Notes: generated from the letters alone by a model not told the origin. Shown: positions 33,100-45,262, numbered from the stretch's first letter. The stretch is DNA of 64,000 nucleotides from Prostheceraeus crozeri (GCA_907163375.1 CAJQUW010005291.1:1-64000), one strand, 5' to 3'. Numbers and translations are program-made.

Positions 33100-34826
33100 A
33101 GTTATAGAAAATCATTTGATAATGGTCTTCAGGACCCCAGGCTGTTGCTTTTTCAAATCCAAAATCAATGTGTTGTAGCCGTCAACTAGTCATCTAAATA
33201 TTCTGAATTTCGTGAAGCTTGGTCAAGTCCGCATGATTGCTTCAGGTGGTGGAAGTATTAATTTGGTACTTTTATTCTGTAACTTTATTAATAAATGCTA
33301 CTTCATTGTTATATATTATTTTGTATCCGTTTCATAAAGACCTGTTCTGGATCAACTATTCATTTCGATTTGAATCTATTAGTTGTTCAATACATGAAAT
33401 TGTAAAATTTTAATATCCTTTCGGGCAGTTCTAATTTTTGGCGGCCGTTGTATGATTCCATAAAATATACTCTGACCATTTATTTTTCCATAGACATCGA
33501 ATTGCTTTTACGATTGTGTGATTGAAAAAATCATCCATCTCCGGCATTGCATCTGTATAACTCATGAACACAAGTTTCGAGATAGCAACCACATCATAGA
33601 AATTGCATCGTCATGCATGACCACAATATTTTAGCAAATCCACCAATAGGACTTTAGATGAACTGAATGCAGATTTCTATTCAAATTGCTGTTGCTATAA
33701 ATGCATGCCTTCACTCATTTGAAATAGCTATTTACGCGAGAAGTGCAAAGTATCCATCTTTATAGCATTTTTCGTGATCAACATGTCTATACACGAGCCC
33801 GAACATGTCTATGCAAGTAGATTGCAATTTTTGGTAAAAATGAAATATTCTGTGTTCTCGCTTAGGGGGGCGGTGAAGAGTGAATACAGAGCGCTTAGCG
33901 TGGCTTACGGGAGATGAGACAGCTCCCATTGTTAAGTCTTGATGTATGAGGCGAAGTTTGTGTAAAGGCGGATTACATATTTATCACACAGCGATTACAT
34001 CTTTATGGGATTCGAGGATGAACAGGATCTGTTTACTTGTGGGAATCGAAAAGGCACAGATTGATGTACAGGATTTGTTTACATGTGCGGATCGCAGAAA
34101 GCATACTGTATTTATTGATGGGATGAATTTAATGACAGGATCAGTTTACATGTGGGAAACGCAACAATTGAATGATGTCTGATTTATCTTTGTCACATAT
34201 CTTTCAAGACATATCATTACCTATTCAGTATTTTGTCAGCCACTATGTGTGGGACCCCGCTCGTCCGGGTTTGAGTGTTCAGGTTAGGGGTCGAAACACA
34301 ACTAGACGAGTACCTGCTGATGACTGACGGACTGCAGTATTATGTTTTATATCCCTTAATCGGTAGCTGAAGTAGTGGTCGATGTATTGTAATTCAAATG
34401 AAGAAATGTGGAATTACATGAAGTACTATAGACGGATGAAGAAACTGGCCATAACAAATTCAAGTGAAGAAATAGTATTTTCCATGTGTAGTCTTAGGTA
34501 TATAGCGTGTATAGTTTCATTGCTTTCGGTGTAGTAGAGTGTCATTGTAGTTCTATTGTTTACCTCCATCATCCACTTTGTGTAGTGTCAGATGTAGTAC
34601 ACTTATAATCGGTGTAGTAGCATCGTTGTATTTCCATGTTTTACCTCCACTTTTCCAATTTTTATTCATCGGTCTCCTGTTGTTGTTTTATAATATCCAT
34701 TTCTAATTTCCTTAACCTATGGTGACCATTGTCTTATTCTATTTCCACTATCAGAATCTGTAGTCGGTACAGTATATTAGACGTCTGTTTTGAACGTGTA
34801 TACGGCAGTGTTTGGAATCTATGGTA
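33100..34826. other. no assigned gene; degenerate tandem repeat at 33945-34165
   Basis: About 33945-34165 contains three or more degenerate copies of a unit with ACAGGATxxGTTTACATGTG and GGAxxCGCA, spaced about 48-68 bp; the open frame through it is a repeat artefact. The rest (33100-33930 and 34190-34826) has no recognisable coding or RNA signal beyond the candidate exon at 33494-33634. Confidence 0.45.
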
Positions 34827-37036
34827 TTAGTATATTAACAGCAAGAATGAGTAGTAAAACTCTCCTGCTTGTTCTGAACATCGTCCCAATCCTTCGTTGA
34901 ATCTCGCACAAAATTGAGGAACATGCCAGATAACGGCATATAGTTTGGGCGTCACGTTGACATCCAAATCAATGTATGCCATTTTGAAGTTGTTGATGTC
35001 TTCGAGGTAGGATGACTTCAGCTCCCATCCGAAGCATGATTCAACAACCTGTAAAGTGAATAAAAGGCTACATATACACCAGTACAGTTTTTAGTGAGGC
35101 TTCGCTGAAAAGGTTCACGAAATTGTTTATGAAATAATGAGCTCTGAAAATATTGGTGATGCAGTAGAAATGAATTTCGAAATAAAGTTTAAAGTTTGGA
35201 CTAGGTATTGCATCTTAGTAATCGCATAAACATAATGAATAAAACAAATTACATACCTGTGAAAACATCGGAAGTCAAAAACATCGAAAAAACATCTAAC
35301 GGCATCAACATAATAACATAAATTGCTTGCTTACCTTTGAAAAACATCGAAAGGCTTTGACGTCTGGCAGACAATGCAAAGACAATGCAATGGGCACATT
35401 GATTGGAGCAAGTCAATATTAGAAAGGAGTTTCATGCAGGAATTTCCAGAGAAAGAGCCACTATGGTAGGATTTCCTTTCAATGTGCAATCTTTCGCTCC
35501 ACGCCATTGAATGCGGCCAAATTTTGGACATATATTTGAAGAGTGTATTCACAACTCCGAGCAGTAAATGTAATTCCGGAGGTGGTATGACTTGTATCAC
35601 ATCTATTCCGAGATCACTGCATTTGATTATACTCGGATGTATCACATTTTCATAATGCTTAGTCATCTTTTTGTCTTGGCATTTTCCGTGATAAGACCAA
35701 AACGAGTCATGAATTGACTGAAATGAGCGTGCCTGACCAGACACATGCAAACTATCTTTCCTTGCCGTGCACCAGCAGCAGGGAAAAGTCGCACCATGGG
35801 ACATCAGTCCAAGCAAACAATTCGCAAGTTTGAGATCACATGAAATTGTCAATTTCTCATTGCTAAAATCCAGATCGTTCAAATTTGCTGATACCCATAG
35901 TTTTAAAATATTTGGATAATTCACTTGTACATTTTCAGATAAAACGACTAGAAAAATATGCTTCACTCCTGTGTCTTTATATCGCCCATTGTAGTTTTTA
36001 TCAGAAACTGACAAACAAATTTTGAGGAAAGAGCCTCCACCGTCAATGTAAATTTTGATGTAGTAGTCACCACGATCTATGCCTCTCCTTTCAAATATGA
36101 AATCAATTAACTGTCGTACATCTTTGCAGACAACAGCAGGAGTAAGCTCTACGCCTTTTACAACATCTTGCTCCATGACACAGAAATCAATCATTTTTAA
36201 CGTGAAGTAGTCATCAAAACAATGATCGGTAGCATACAAGTGATGGTCTTCCAAATTCGGTTCAATCTTGGTTGATGCTCTTCTCAGCTCATGGCGCAAT
36301 TTCAAAGATTGACGGCTGCTAAAATTCATTTCAGATTGAATATTGGTAATATTCTGACACGAAACCCGAGCATTGAAATCGTTCGTAGTTCCACGGGAAA
36401 GCTTCAAGGGACGGCCGCCTTTAGGCGATGTCAGCAAGAAGTCATCATCATCGGACTCTTGAATGTAAGAGTGCACAACTTGTTCAGGCAATTTCTTATT
36501 CTTTTCCGCCGAATTCAGTAATTGTTTAACATTCGTCAGAGCTCCGGAACGAGAGCAGTTGTGTGGTTTTCCCTTACCTATGTCTGATAAGCACAAGCTG
36601 CAAAGTTTCAAGCTGGTTGGTCTGGAGCTACTACTTTTCTCTTGTGTTGATGGTCTTCCTGGATTGGGTTTGATATTAGTTAACCTGGAATTCTTAGAAC
36701 TGACGGATGCATTAGTTTTGGAAATAGTACAAACAAGATAGTCACAATTTGTATATCTTGACCTGGTATGATATTGATGCCGACCAACCTCACTATGATC
36801 AATTTTCGAGTAAATTTGCCATTGGCGTAATCACCCAAAACCAGTCGACATGTTCCACATATAACCGTTGGTAGTCTCCAGTCATCGCGATCAAATCTAT
36901 GGAAAACAAACTCGGAAATCAAATTGTATTGCCTGTCTGTGATACATCGATTGTCCTTGCCACATTTATTGAAACATATCAAGCAGACCTTTTGCAAACA
37001 TTCCTTGTGAGTTGATGCATGATGAGCATGAGCCAT
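34827..37036 (-). pseudogene. RAG1-like (Chapaev-like) transposase, near-intact, two coding blocks and one intron
   Basis: Reads from ATG at 37036. The N-terminus has CxxC pairs (VCLIC, ICGTC, CDYLVC) as in RAG1-N-like proteins. A one-base shift at about 36803 leads into a long frame with NPGRPST, LKLCSLC-x-HNCS, KGGRPLKL, IDGGGSFLK (first Asp), SCDLKLANCLLGLM (second Asp), CCWC, PPPELHLLLG and HSGSFSGN. An 11 bp tandem duplication (AGACAATGCAA twice, about 35366-35388) shifts the frame again before FSK and a donor AAG|GTAAGC at 35335. A 286 bp intron (35049-35334) ends TTTACAG, and the second block (35048-34827) continues VVESCFG...NVTPKLYAVIWHVPQF...GLGRCSEQ. The first histidine of the H-x4-H pair is Tyr here. 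The C-terminal tail after SEQAGEF diverges from the family. No flanking inverted repeats like those of the 27-32 kb copy were found. Confidence 0.7.
35049..35334 (-). other. intron in the RAG1-like gene
   Basis: Donor AAG|GTAAGC and acceptor CTTTACAG|GTTG; joining gives AFRCFSK-VVESCFG, which aligns with the uninterrupted AFRCFNEVVSSCYG of the copy near 29775. Gain in this copy or loss in the other cannot be decided from the window. Confidence 0.7.
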
Positions 37037-37039
37037 AAT

Positions 37040-38381
37040 GTCAAACGAATGAAGAATGAGAAAGACTAATGCTTCGATCAGACTGGCTTCGATACGACAG
37101 CGGCTATCGAATAGAATAATCGAATGATCATCGATTAGTCACACGGCATAACAAACATCATTGTGTGCGTGCGTCATACTGTCCTCATCAGAAAGAGTTC
37201 TATTGTTCTGTTTTGTCGATTCGTGGTAGCGCTGTTTCCACATGTTATTACTATACTTACATAAGTGTGAAACCGATAAGATGACACTTGAAGTAATCTG
37301 AAGCTAGTCTGTATCTTATACTCTGCTGCGGTTATCATACATTTTAACACCATGTTCGTTTTCGACATAATCATATTCACCCTTCTAAAACATACCAACC
37401 CTTGTGCAGAGGATATATTCGTATTCTAAGGCAAATCAATCACCATCAATCAGATCGATATTGATCAATAATTAATATGTAACTTGTAGTCTGCTGCAGT
37501 GATGATATTTTGGATATCGTATTCGTTTTCTGCGTCATAATCTTACATCTAATCAACATTTTAAACATTCTAATATTCCATATCGTGTAATCGATCATTA
37601 ATCAATCAATCAGATCGATATTGATCAATAGCTCATCCGAAACGTATAATCGGCTGCAGTTATGATGCTTTGGATATCATATTCGTTTTCTGCCAGGTTA
37701 ATTTGCATATATTACACTATTATGACATCACAGAAGTACAAATCTACTAAATCAATCACTGCGAATTAATCAGATCAATACTGATCAATAAAAGTCAATT
37801 ATTTTTTTAAGAGCTCATTGTACGATTTTTTGCAAGCACCGTGGATACGGCAACACATCAGCGAGCGCGATTGAAGATTGACGGTATAAGTGACACTGAT
37901 ATTCATGATATTTATGATATCGTTTTGGTATAAGTGATTCCGATCGAATTGAAGTGAATTCAACATCAAGAGGTGAACTGCAAGTTTAGAGTTTTTCTTT
38001 TATCGCTGAGCATCGTATCTGTATAACTATAGTCTTGAATATTAACATTGTCAATTGTTGTGATTGGAAGTTGAATAATATTTCATGTCATAGTCATTTT
38101 AATTGAATAATTAATTATTAGAATAATTTGTTGACACTGTCTATATTGTGATTTGAACTGACAGGCTGCCCTTTAATGCAGGGTTAATTTTCCTCTTCCC
38201 AAACCGATTGTTTTTCGTATGTACAACAATTAAGTTAATCTCCAATTTTTGTGCTTATCCAGTCAATAACGAAATTCAATAATTGTTTTATTCTGATTAA
38301 TTATCTTACATGATAAATAACTAAATAACAGATTGAACAAAGATAATTTTCTTCTCATTGTTTGCTTAATCGCTGAATTAA
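37040..38381. repeat. repeats of about 175 bp and no gene seen
   Basis: Three imperfect copies of a unit with ATCAGATCGATATTGATCAA, CTGCTGCAGT and GGATATCGTATTCGTTTTCTG occur at about 37310-37800. The first is degenerate. The rest of the stretch is AT-rich with no recognised coding, RNA or structural feature. It ends where the segmental duplication begins. Confidence 0.5.
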
Positions 38382-38382
38382 G

Positions 38383-39596
38383 ATTGTCCGGGGGCTGTTG
38401 GCTCATCGAAGTCACAATTAGCACCATTTATTCAACAACAGAATAAAGCTACCTCTGTCGATCTATCTCTCTCTTATCTCTGCGTGCAGATAACACAACA
38501 GAACTCTGATTTCAATTTTTGTACAAATAGATTTATCACAGGTCTATCGAAAAAGTGGAATTGAGGTTCATCAAGGTCAATTCCAATTCCAATTCCGACT
38601 TTTCCAACTCTGGTTATGAGGCTACAAAAATGACGGGCATGTCCGCACAGTCACACAAGTGAGATAAATCACTTGGTATTTTGCTTACATGCGTGTTACG
38701 GAAGTATTTGCACATTTAGGATTTCTGACTTGTGATCAAAACACTTTCACACAAGCAGTTGATTTGACATTACACTTCGAAGATCTACCGTACATCTGCC
38801 TTCTCACTTTGATCACCTCATATTCAGCAAACAACGCAATTCTTGATATCATCATTCACTTCTTTATAAACACCTTCAAACCGAGTTGGCTGACCGCCAT
38901 TTGACTATCGAACGTAAGAAGGTGTTGGACGCCGACGGCCCGTCACGCTGTGCCAAGGTCAACTTTACTTTTACTTTTGAACAATAAAATTGAAAACTTC
39001 CAGTCAGAACCTCTTTTTAACTTGCTCCTAGTATGAATCACCTGACTCGCAAACTGGTGAACTATATATTTGACCTTACACTTCTCAGATCTACCGCAGA
39101 TTGAAACAGCAATGAGAACCGCCTCCTGGCTTGTCGGAGGATCCACATACATCTACAAGTTCGATGAATTCAGCTCAACTGACATAACCGAAATAGAGGT
39201 TTCAACATTTGCTCTCAATTCTTAAAAAATACAAATAATTCATGAAGCGAAAGACTACTGTTTCGGGAGATCAGTAATCCCTCAACTTTGCATTCACTAC
39301 ACATAGCAATAATAACGAGCAAATACTTTGTTACTCATATTTTTTGATCGATTGAATTCATTTCATAATGCGTATTTATTTTCTAATGGAATTATACCCC
39401 GACAGATGACAATCATTCAGGCTTTATGCATTCACCTATTTTTCACGTTCAGAATATTTTTATGCAATTTTGATGTCAGGAAGTTGTGTTATTGATGTAA
39501 GTAAAATCAGAGCGAAAATTCTTAGCAGAAAGATGACATATAGAAGTGAATGTATTTCTTGTTCATATCGCACACAATGTCTATTGAACTTCCTTT
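38383..39596. other. duplicated intergenic DNA with a candidate poly(A) signal
   Basis: No gene was recognised. TTTATT at 39375-39380 gives AATAAA on the minus strand about 217 bp after the stop codon of the cysteine-rich gene at 39597-40229, a plausible poly(A) signal. In copy A the equivalent site is cut off by 8.57 kb of inserted DNA. Confidence 0.5.
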
Positions 39597-40229
39597 TCAC
39601 TTGGTCAACTTCGTGCATTGACGAACACATGGTTGAGAGATCTTCATTGAGCATCGCGCATTGCAGTCATCTTGATGTTTATTTTCCGCCGTAACACATG
39701 GCTTATAGCAGGCGTCCCATTTTTGTGAGCAATTAAACTCGCAGTCTAATTTCTCCTCTCCTGTTTTCCTGCTGCATCTCGTGCGTCGGCAGACATCAGT
39801 CTTCCTGGTGCACCTCTGCGGACATTGCCGATCGTAAGTACTGCAATCAAACATGCAAGCTTCTATACTCTCCTGCATCAGACTGTTACAACCATTCAGG
39901 CAGCAAATCTTCCTTGGTCCGTCTTTGAAGCATCCGAACTGACATCTGTCGAATTGCCGTGAGCACTCTTCGGTGCATGCCCCGTTTTCCACCAATTCTC
40001 CTGATTTGCTCCAGCTGTAGCACTTTTGGCTGCAGGATCTGAAAGTTTGCAAACAACGACCATTACAAAGGATCTCTGCTGATTCCTTCCGTCTACAAGC
40101 GGCATCACAGGGAGATGAGAAATTCGAACTCCGATTATCGAAGAAACTTTGGCAGATGGAGGCGTTCTTGTGGGCAGAAATACAAGTTATTGCACCGAAC
40201 ACGATGAGCAGCAGTTTGAGAGACGTCAT
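39597..40229 (-). CDS. secreted CxxxC-repeat cysteine-rich protein, paralogue B (210 aa)
   Basis: Same architecture as the copy at 10748-11377: a signal peptide of about 19 residues and a mature chain of about 28 cysteines in CxxxC pairs, one CxxxxC (CRRTRC) and one CC. It differs at about 23 residues and by one inserted Lys near the C-terminus (CSMKISQPC). None of the differences touches a mature-chain cysteine. Changes cluster on the residues between pairs and include charge changes (VKDEA to VENGA, SQGWDACYR to SQKWDACYK). The flanking non-coding DNA appears less diverged than the protein. The acceptor TTTCTATTTCAG before ATG is conserved. No recognised family. An extracellular role is inferred from the signal peptide and disulfide density. 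This copy keeps its downstream AATAAA and is the more likely of the two to be expressed normally. Confidence 0.85.
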   Translation of the reverse strand: MTSLKLLLIVFGAITCISAHKNASICQSFFDNRSSNFSSPCDAACRRKESAEILCNGRCLQTFRSCSQKCYSWSKSGELVENGACTEECSRQFDRCQFGCFKDGPRKICCLNGCNSLMQESIEACMFDCSTYDRQCPQRCTRKTDVCRRTRCSRKTGEEKLDCEFNCSQKWDACYKPCVTAENKHQDDCNARCSMKISQPCVRQCTKLTK

Positions 40230-40398
40230 TTCTTATCTGAAATAGAAATCGATGTCAGTTAGCGGTTTCAGGCAGGCTTGTTGATGTGACGGATTTCCTA
40301 ATGAGAAGCAACTATTCTTGCACCTCAGTTTCTTTTCATTATTGATTCATTTCAATATTCTTCCATTTTTCTACATGTTCATTCTGCAAAGATCGCTG

Positions 40399-40881
40399 CA
40401 CTAGGTGGTATGCCACGTTCAATTACGCGGAATTCAGGCGTGAACCACGCGTAATTACACATGACCCCAAACATCCGTGGCTATGCGGGATATTGCTGCA
40501 ATATAAGTCATATAAGTCAGTATAGTTGGCAGTCCTGTTATATAGACTTTGCGTCTCATGTGTCTGCATGTATCAGAGGCTAAACAATGTGATAGGACCT
40601 CAATTTCATGCTCAGGGAAAACAGAACATCATCTTAAGTTAATTCATCTTAGTGGTTCAAGCGGCAGCGCAGACAACCGTAGACGACGCGCAAACTATAA
40701 ACGCTAGCCCGCGCGTATTCATAAACATTTCCCATGTTTTAACAGCATCAGATCAAGTGATTTCTGACTCTGAGTGCATCGAGTATGTACGCGGGTAGAA
40801 GAATAGAATGTCCTTAACCACGGATGTTTGGGGTGTTCCGTAATTACACGTGAATTGCGCGTTGCGGCATGTCACCTAGTG
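40399..40881. mobile_element. CACTAGG-type MITE, 483 bp, TG target duplication (complete copy)
   Basis: Ends CACTAGGTGGTATGCCACG and CGGCATGTCACCTAGTG with TG at 40397-40398 and 40882-40883. Inner arms match in inverted orientation (ACATGACCCCAAACATCCG at about 40458 against CGGATGTTTGGGGT near 40821). It contains the TATA-like elements upstream of the cysteine-rich gene. Confidence 0.75.
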
Positions 40882-41018
40882 TGTTTCCGCTATCATCATT
40901 CTGCTGCTATTTCCGCTGTCGGCTGGCGCAGCTCCGCACATAGCTAGCACAAATATGATTCCGTGCAAGCACATTGTAGTTTATTAGCATTTTGATGATC
41001 GAGAAGGCAATAGATTAA

Positions 41019-41953
41019 CCCTGAGAGACCTGAAGGGGGTCCAGTGGACCCCGGAGCCATATTTTCTATTTTCCAACCGCTCATGCCTTTGTAAAATCAT
41101 CATTTTTGATAATGAATCTGCATGTGTTATTTCATTTCAATTGAATCAGTAGAAGCATGGTAGATAGGCCAAGGGGTCCATTGGACCCCCCTCAGGTCTC
41201 AAGAGGGTGTAGAAATTCACATCACAAAGTTTTTGCTATCAGATGAAAAATGATTTTGTGCATGTCCATGATGGTGCATAATGAATGAATTTCACATCAT
41301 GCTCGTGCATGTGTGTTGTGTTAGAAGATCGCAAAATGTGAATATTTTGCTTACGCACATGATCGTGCATGACTGGTTGGCGTACATGAACAAATCCGCG
41401 TAAATCAATGTGCAAAATGAAAGCTATCAGTATATTCATAGTTCAACACTAAAAACAGACTGTTGGCAAAGTTTTCACAGCAGTAGCCTAATTGATGAGT
41501 TTGAGATCTCCACAGCCGTTCTGAGGATCTTGAAATGCAGCAATTAAGGCTCAGCTTAGGCTTATTTCCAATTGGTATGGATAAGTTTAAAGCAATGGCC
41601 AATGTAAGGGTCATGCTGCATGGAATAAATCAATTTCATGAAAATCAACTATCTGGGGTTACATGGCAATAGCAAACATCGTAAACCCGACTCTCAGTAC
41701 TGCTGATACTGTGCTAAGTGTCGTTGAATTACAGAAACATCACATTTTCGCACATGTTTCCTGAGAAGACTGAAAGACACTCAAAGGATTTGTTATGTCG
41801 ATCTGCTACACGCAAGCATCATTGTTTTACTTAAAATCAACTTTCCTAATGATTTGATATCGATTTAAGCAGGTAAACTAAGAATATCTAAAAGGAGTCC
41901 ACTGGACCCCCTTCAGGTCTCAGAGGATGTGAAATAGCTCAAATCTCTGAGGA
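41019..41953. mobile_element. nonautonomous piggyBac-type element, 935 bp, TTAA flanks
   Basis: TTAA at 41015-41018 and 41954-41957. The left end is CCCTGAGAGACCTGA followed by GGGGGTCCAGTGGACCCC; the right end is GACCCCCTTCAGGTCTCAGAG and a further decayed terminus. Internal blocks (about 41200-41640) are the reverse complement of 16264-16660 in the element at 15908-18168. No coding sequence is supported. Confidence 0.7.
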
Positions 41954-41957
41954 TTAA

Positions 41958-42509
41958 ATATCGCCAACCTCTGCTATTAATGTTGCTGCTATAATGCACC
42001 ATATTTATGGGATGTGATTCAATGAAACTGCTATTATCATGCGAGTGTGCACGCTTCCTGTATTTCCATTGCACCTCTTGCTTGTCATCCCGGCTGACAT
42101 TTAAGACGTTTTTGACGTAATGTAGATTGGTCTACCACGTCTCAAAACAAGGCCGTGAAGTAGTCAGTTCATTTTCTAGTCATTTGAAATCTTTGTGTTC
42201 CTTATAACCGGAATTTGAAGCTACTCGGAATTGCAGAATACCACTTCACAGATGGTCACCTTTGAAGGAGGTGATTTGCAGGCAAAATTTAGTTAAATTT
42301 CTGCAAAATCAAAATTCCGTCAAAATCAACGATTTTGTATTTTAAATTGCTGTTTATAATGCGAAGATTTGAGAGTCATCTGCACTGTAAATATATTTCA
42401 TTCTCAATGTCGTGTAATGTGGAGCAGCATTTCAGAAGTTAGAGAGGGAAGAGACCTCCCCATCACCGTGATATCATCGCGGTTCAGAGCGCGGTCTAGG
42501 TAGGTTTGG
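41958..42509. other. no gene seen
   Basis: 41958-42140 is absent from copy A; 42141-42509 is shared with 11823-12197. No recognisable content. Confidence 0.5.
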
Positions 42510-43010
42510 TTTATTAATAATAATAATAATATGCGCACTATTTTTTCAGAATGAAAATCGTTCATTACAGAGAAATGCTTAATCATCTTTGTTGTAACGA
42601 ATTGTAGAAAGAACACATATATAAAATAAAGAAACGGCTTCGTCTATCTGTTCGTCTGGATGGCAAAATGTGTCTTCCAGATTCAGACATTGGCGGGAGT
42701 AAGTAGCTTAGTATGTGATCTTCATTTGCGATGCAGTTGAATAGCTTTAATGCCTGGTCATGCCTTCGAAGATCAAAAGCTGGCAAAGTCTCGCAATCGC
42801 ATTGGCACAACATAAAAGCTTGTGGAATCTCCTCTGTATGCGTTCTAGACGGTTCACATCTGTCATATGCAATCCTCCGAAGAGTGGACCGCAGTACTCA
42901 ACCAGAGATCTTACAAGACCAAAGTAAATTAGCATACATAAAATAATGAAATTAGCATACATATTCATGCATTGACTATCCATCTGCAAAAAGCAACTTC
43001 TCAATTTCAA
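42510..43010 (-). pseudogene. LINE (CR1/jockey-like) 3' fragment, copy B
   Basis: Counterpart of 12198-12700, with the same reverse transcriptase C-terminal motifs (VRSLVEYCGPLF, RIQRRFHKLL, CSFYNSLQQ), the same frameshift and the same (ATT)n tail. One frame differs from copy A by a single residue over 87 codons. Confidence 0.8.
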
Positions 43011-43014
43011 TTCT

Positions 43015-43862
43015 ATAAGCGCTTGCCATCAGCCCTTTACAAGCTCCATGAAACTATTATTCACTCTAACCGCCCCGCTCGGCACTAACCCTGACTTGTG
43101 AGGTACTTTTCGTAATTCTCCACACCCGCCCATCCCCCCTGCTGATCTCCCAAAACATTGCACCAATTTTACCAAGCAACACACCAATCGAACGGGCATT
43201 GAAAGTGGATTCTCAAAAACAGCATCACTTAAATTTCAAGGTCATTCCTGGGCTGATGTGAAGGTCAAAGGTCAAAACCCTCAATTTTGACAAATTTTCA
43301 TTATATCATTAAAATGACAACAAAAACTAATAAACCATGCAATAATCGAAAGATCTTGTCAAGGTGGTTAATAAAATGATGACTACTAATCGTCAGATGA
43401 TGCATTATATGAGGTGAAAGGTCAAATGATTCAAACTTTTTGTTCAACTCAAATAGCACTAAAACAGCACCTTTAATGTTTAGTTTCTGCATGTGAAGAA
43501 ACAGTCCGATTCGGTGAACTTTTATCGACACACGGAGGCTAAAAGTAACATGATTCTGCAAATTTTCAATAATTGCTGTTTGGATGCAAAGTTGAAAAGT
43601 ACAACAATAATGACAAATCGTATTTTTAATTTGAATTTCAAATTTCAAACATGCATACAATTAAGCAGATAGTTTCAAATTCTAAAACTTTGCATTTGTG
43701 AATATCTCTATATTGATAGGAAGAATCCTTAATGCATTCTCAACTTATTTCATCAAGAATTCATGCCGCCAAACATCCAAATTTAAATAGCTCTCACGCC
43801 AGAAGTATTATGCCAAATTTATCTTCCTTCGGTAAAAAAAATTGCATAGCACGTAGGTATTA
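43015..43862. other. duplicated intergenic DNA, no gene seen
   Basis: Counterpart of 12705-13554. The 119-codon minus-strand frame at 43301-43660 is not open across the same length in copy A and has no recognisable motif. Confidence 0.5.
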
Positions 43863-44147
43863 CAGTGTAAACTCTAGGGCACGAAATTTTGCTTGAATTA
43901 GGCACGAGATTTGGGCATCAATTCTAACCAACACAAGGCACGAGTAGGCACAAAGTTCATAGTGCCGAGTTCGTGACCATTGATTTTTCCTTCGATTTCA
44001 TTGGATAAACAAATATATGATTTGGTGCCTATTAGTGCTTACGTGGCGCCTACTGGTGCCTCGAGGCACTAGAAAGGCACTAACTAGGCGCTAATTGGCA
44101 CGAAATTTTGGCTTCGTGCCTAAATTGGTGCCCTACAGTTTACAGTG
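43863..44147. mobile_element. CACTG-type MITE, copy B
   Basis: Counterpart of 13555-13840 with TA on both sides. The left terminus here reads CAGTGTAAACTC (one change from CACTG), so the terminus has begun to decay. Confidence 0.75.
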
Positions 44148-44149
44148 TA

Positions 44150-45262
44150 GGCTATTAGAAATCTGTTGGCTACAGCTTGAAATAATTCGCCAGAGGGGAG
44201 GCGAGAAACGCTCCTTCCCCGTTCGGGGAGGGTTCAAGCATCAAATCATTATTTGACAGGTGAGGATAAAACCGCATGTCTATTTACTTGGCTTATACTT
44301 TTAAAATCATTTTTAATTCGTATATGCAAATAGATTATCCCCTACATGCACGAATATCTACAAAAATTCAAATTTTGCCACAGGCCTATGAAACTATGTT
44401 ATTTATTGGAATAGGTATTTCTTGAATTGCCGTTCTATCAGATACCGGTTTTTAATTACACATATGCATTAATGCTAATGCATCAATAATAAATACTAAT
44501 AATACAATGGATATAACACATAACTAGGTAACACATAACACACTAGGTATAACACATAACACACAATATGATCATCTGTTGACGATATGTATCACTAGGT
44601 CTTTACATATAGGCTGAGCACATGCATTTGCATGAAGGCCGGTAAGAAAACTTCAACCGCCAACAGCCCTGCACTGCAAGGCATCATGAAAATTTGCTGT
44701 AGCATTTTAAGCAAAGTAGACGACACTACCTCAATCATGCAATCGTTGAAGAAAATATACATATATTTTGACTCAATAATGAGAGTAATTTTCATATTGC
44801 TAATTCAGGGGAAATTACAGTGTCAGAAATTACTGTAAAATATGGAGCATTTTATATACGAAAACTCAAGAGATGATGCTACAAGAAGTTAAATAGAAGG
44901 AAGTTTTCGATTAATGGAACGGTACTTACTGATGAACTTCTGATGCTGTCGAATGTCACGGCTTTCGACAACGTTTCATGAATATGTACACTGACGGTCG
45001 GCAGACGTAAACATTTATTGTGGAATTGTGTCAAATTCTCAAATTAGCTTGGAATGATGAAGCTAATTGCCTGCTGTCAATCAAATTGTTTGTAATTTCA
45101 GGGCAAGTGGAGGATAAATTGGATAAATTCGTGTGATTCATCATAGTAGAGAAGATCTACTATCTACTGCGAATCACATGAAGCGCACGGTGTAGCATAT
45201 TGAATGTGAAAACAATCTACAGCAGTGTGGCGTTCATTTGCTCTTGCTTCGTTGTACATGTA
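44150..45262. other. duplicated intergenic DNA, no gene seen
   Basis: Counterpart of 13843-14940. A local repeat of AACACATAACxxACxAGGTAT occurs at about 44514-44565 (three short units) that is absent in copy A. Confidence 0.5.

Noticed and set aside
34240-34290. tRNA-like CGTCCGGGTTTGAGTG segment
   Set aside because: No acceptor stem or anticodon arm could be formed around it.
43301-43660. 119-codon minus-strand frame
   Set aside because: Not maintained in the duplicated copy and no recognisable domain.
44632-44838. 68-codon frame conserved between duplication copies
   Set aside because: Copy A has extra bases at the start that abolish the frame, and there is no motif or signal.
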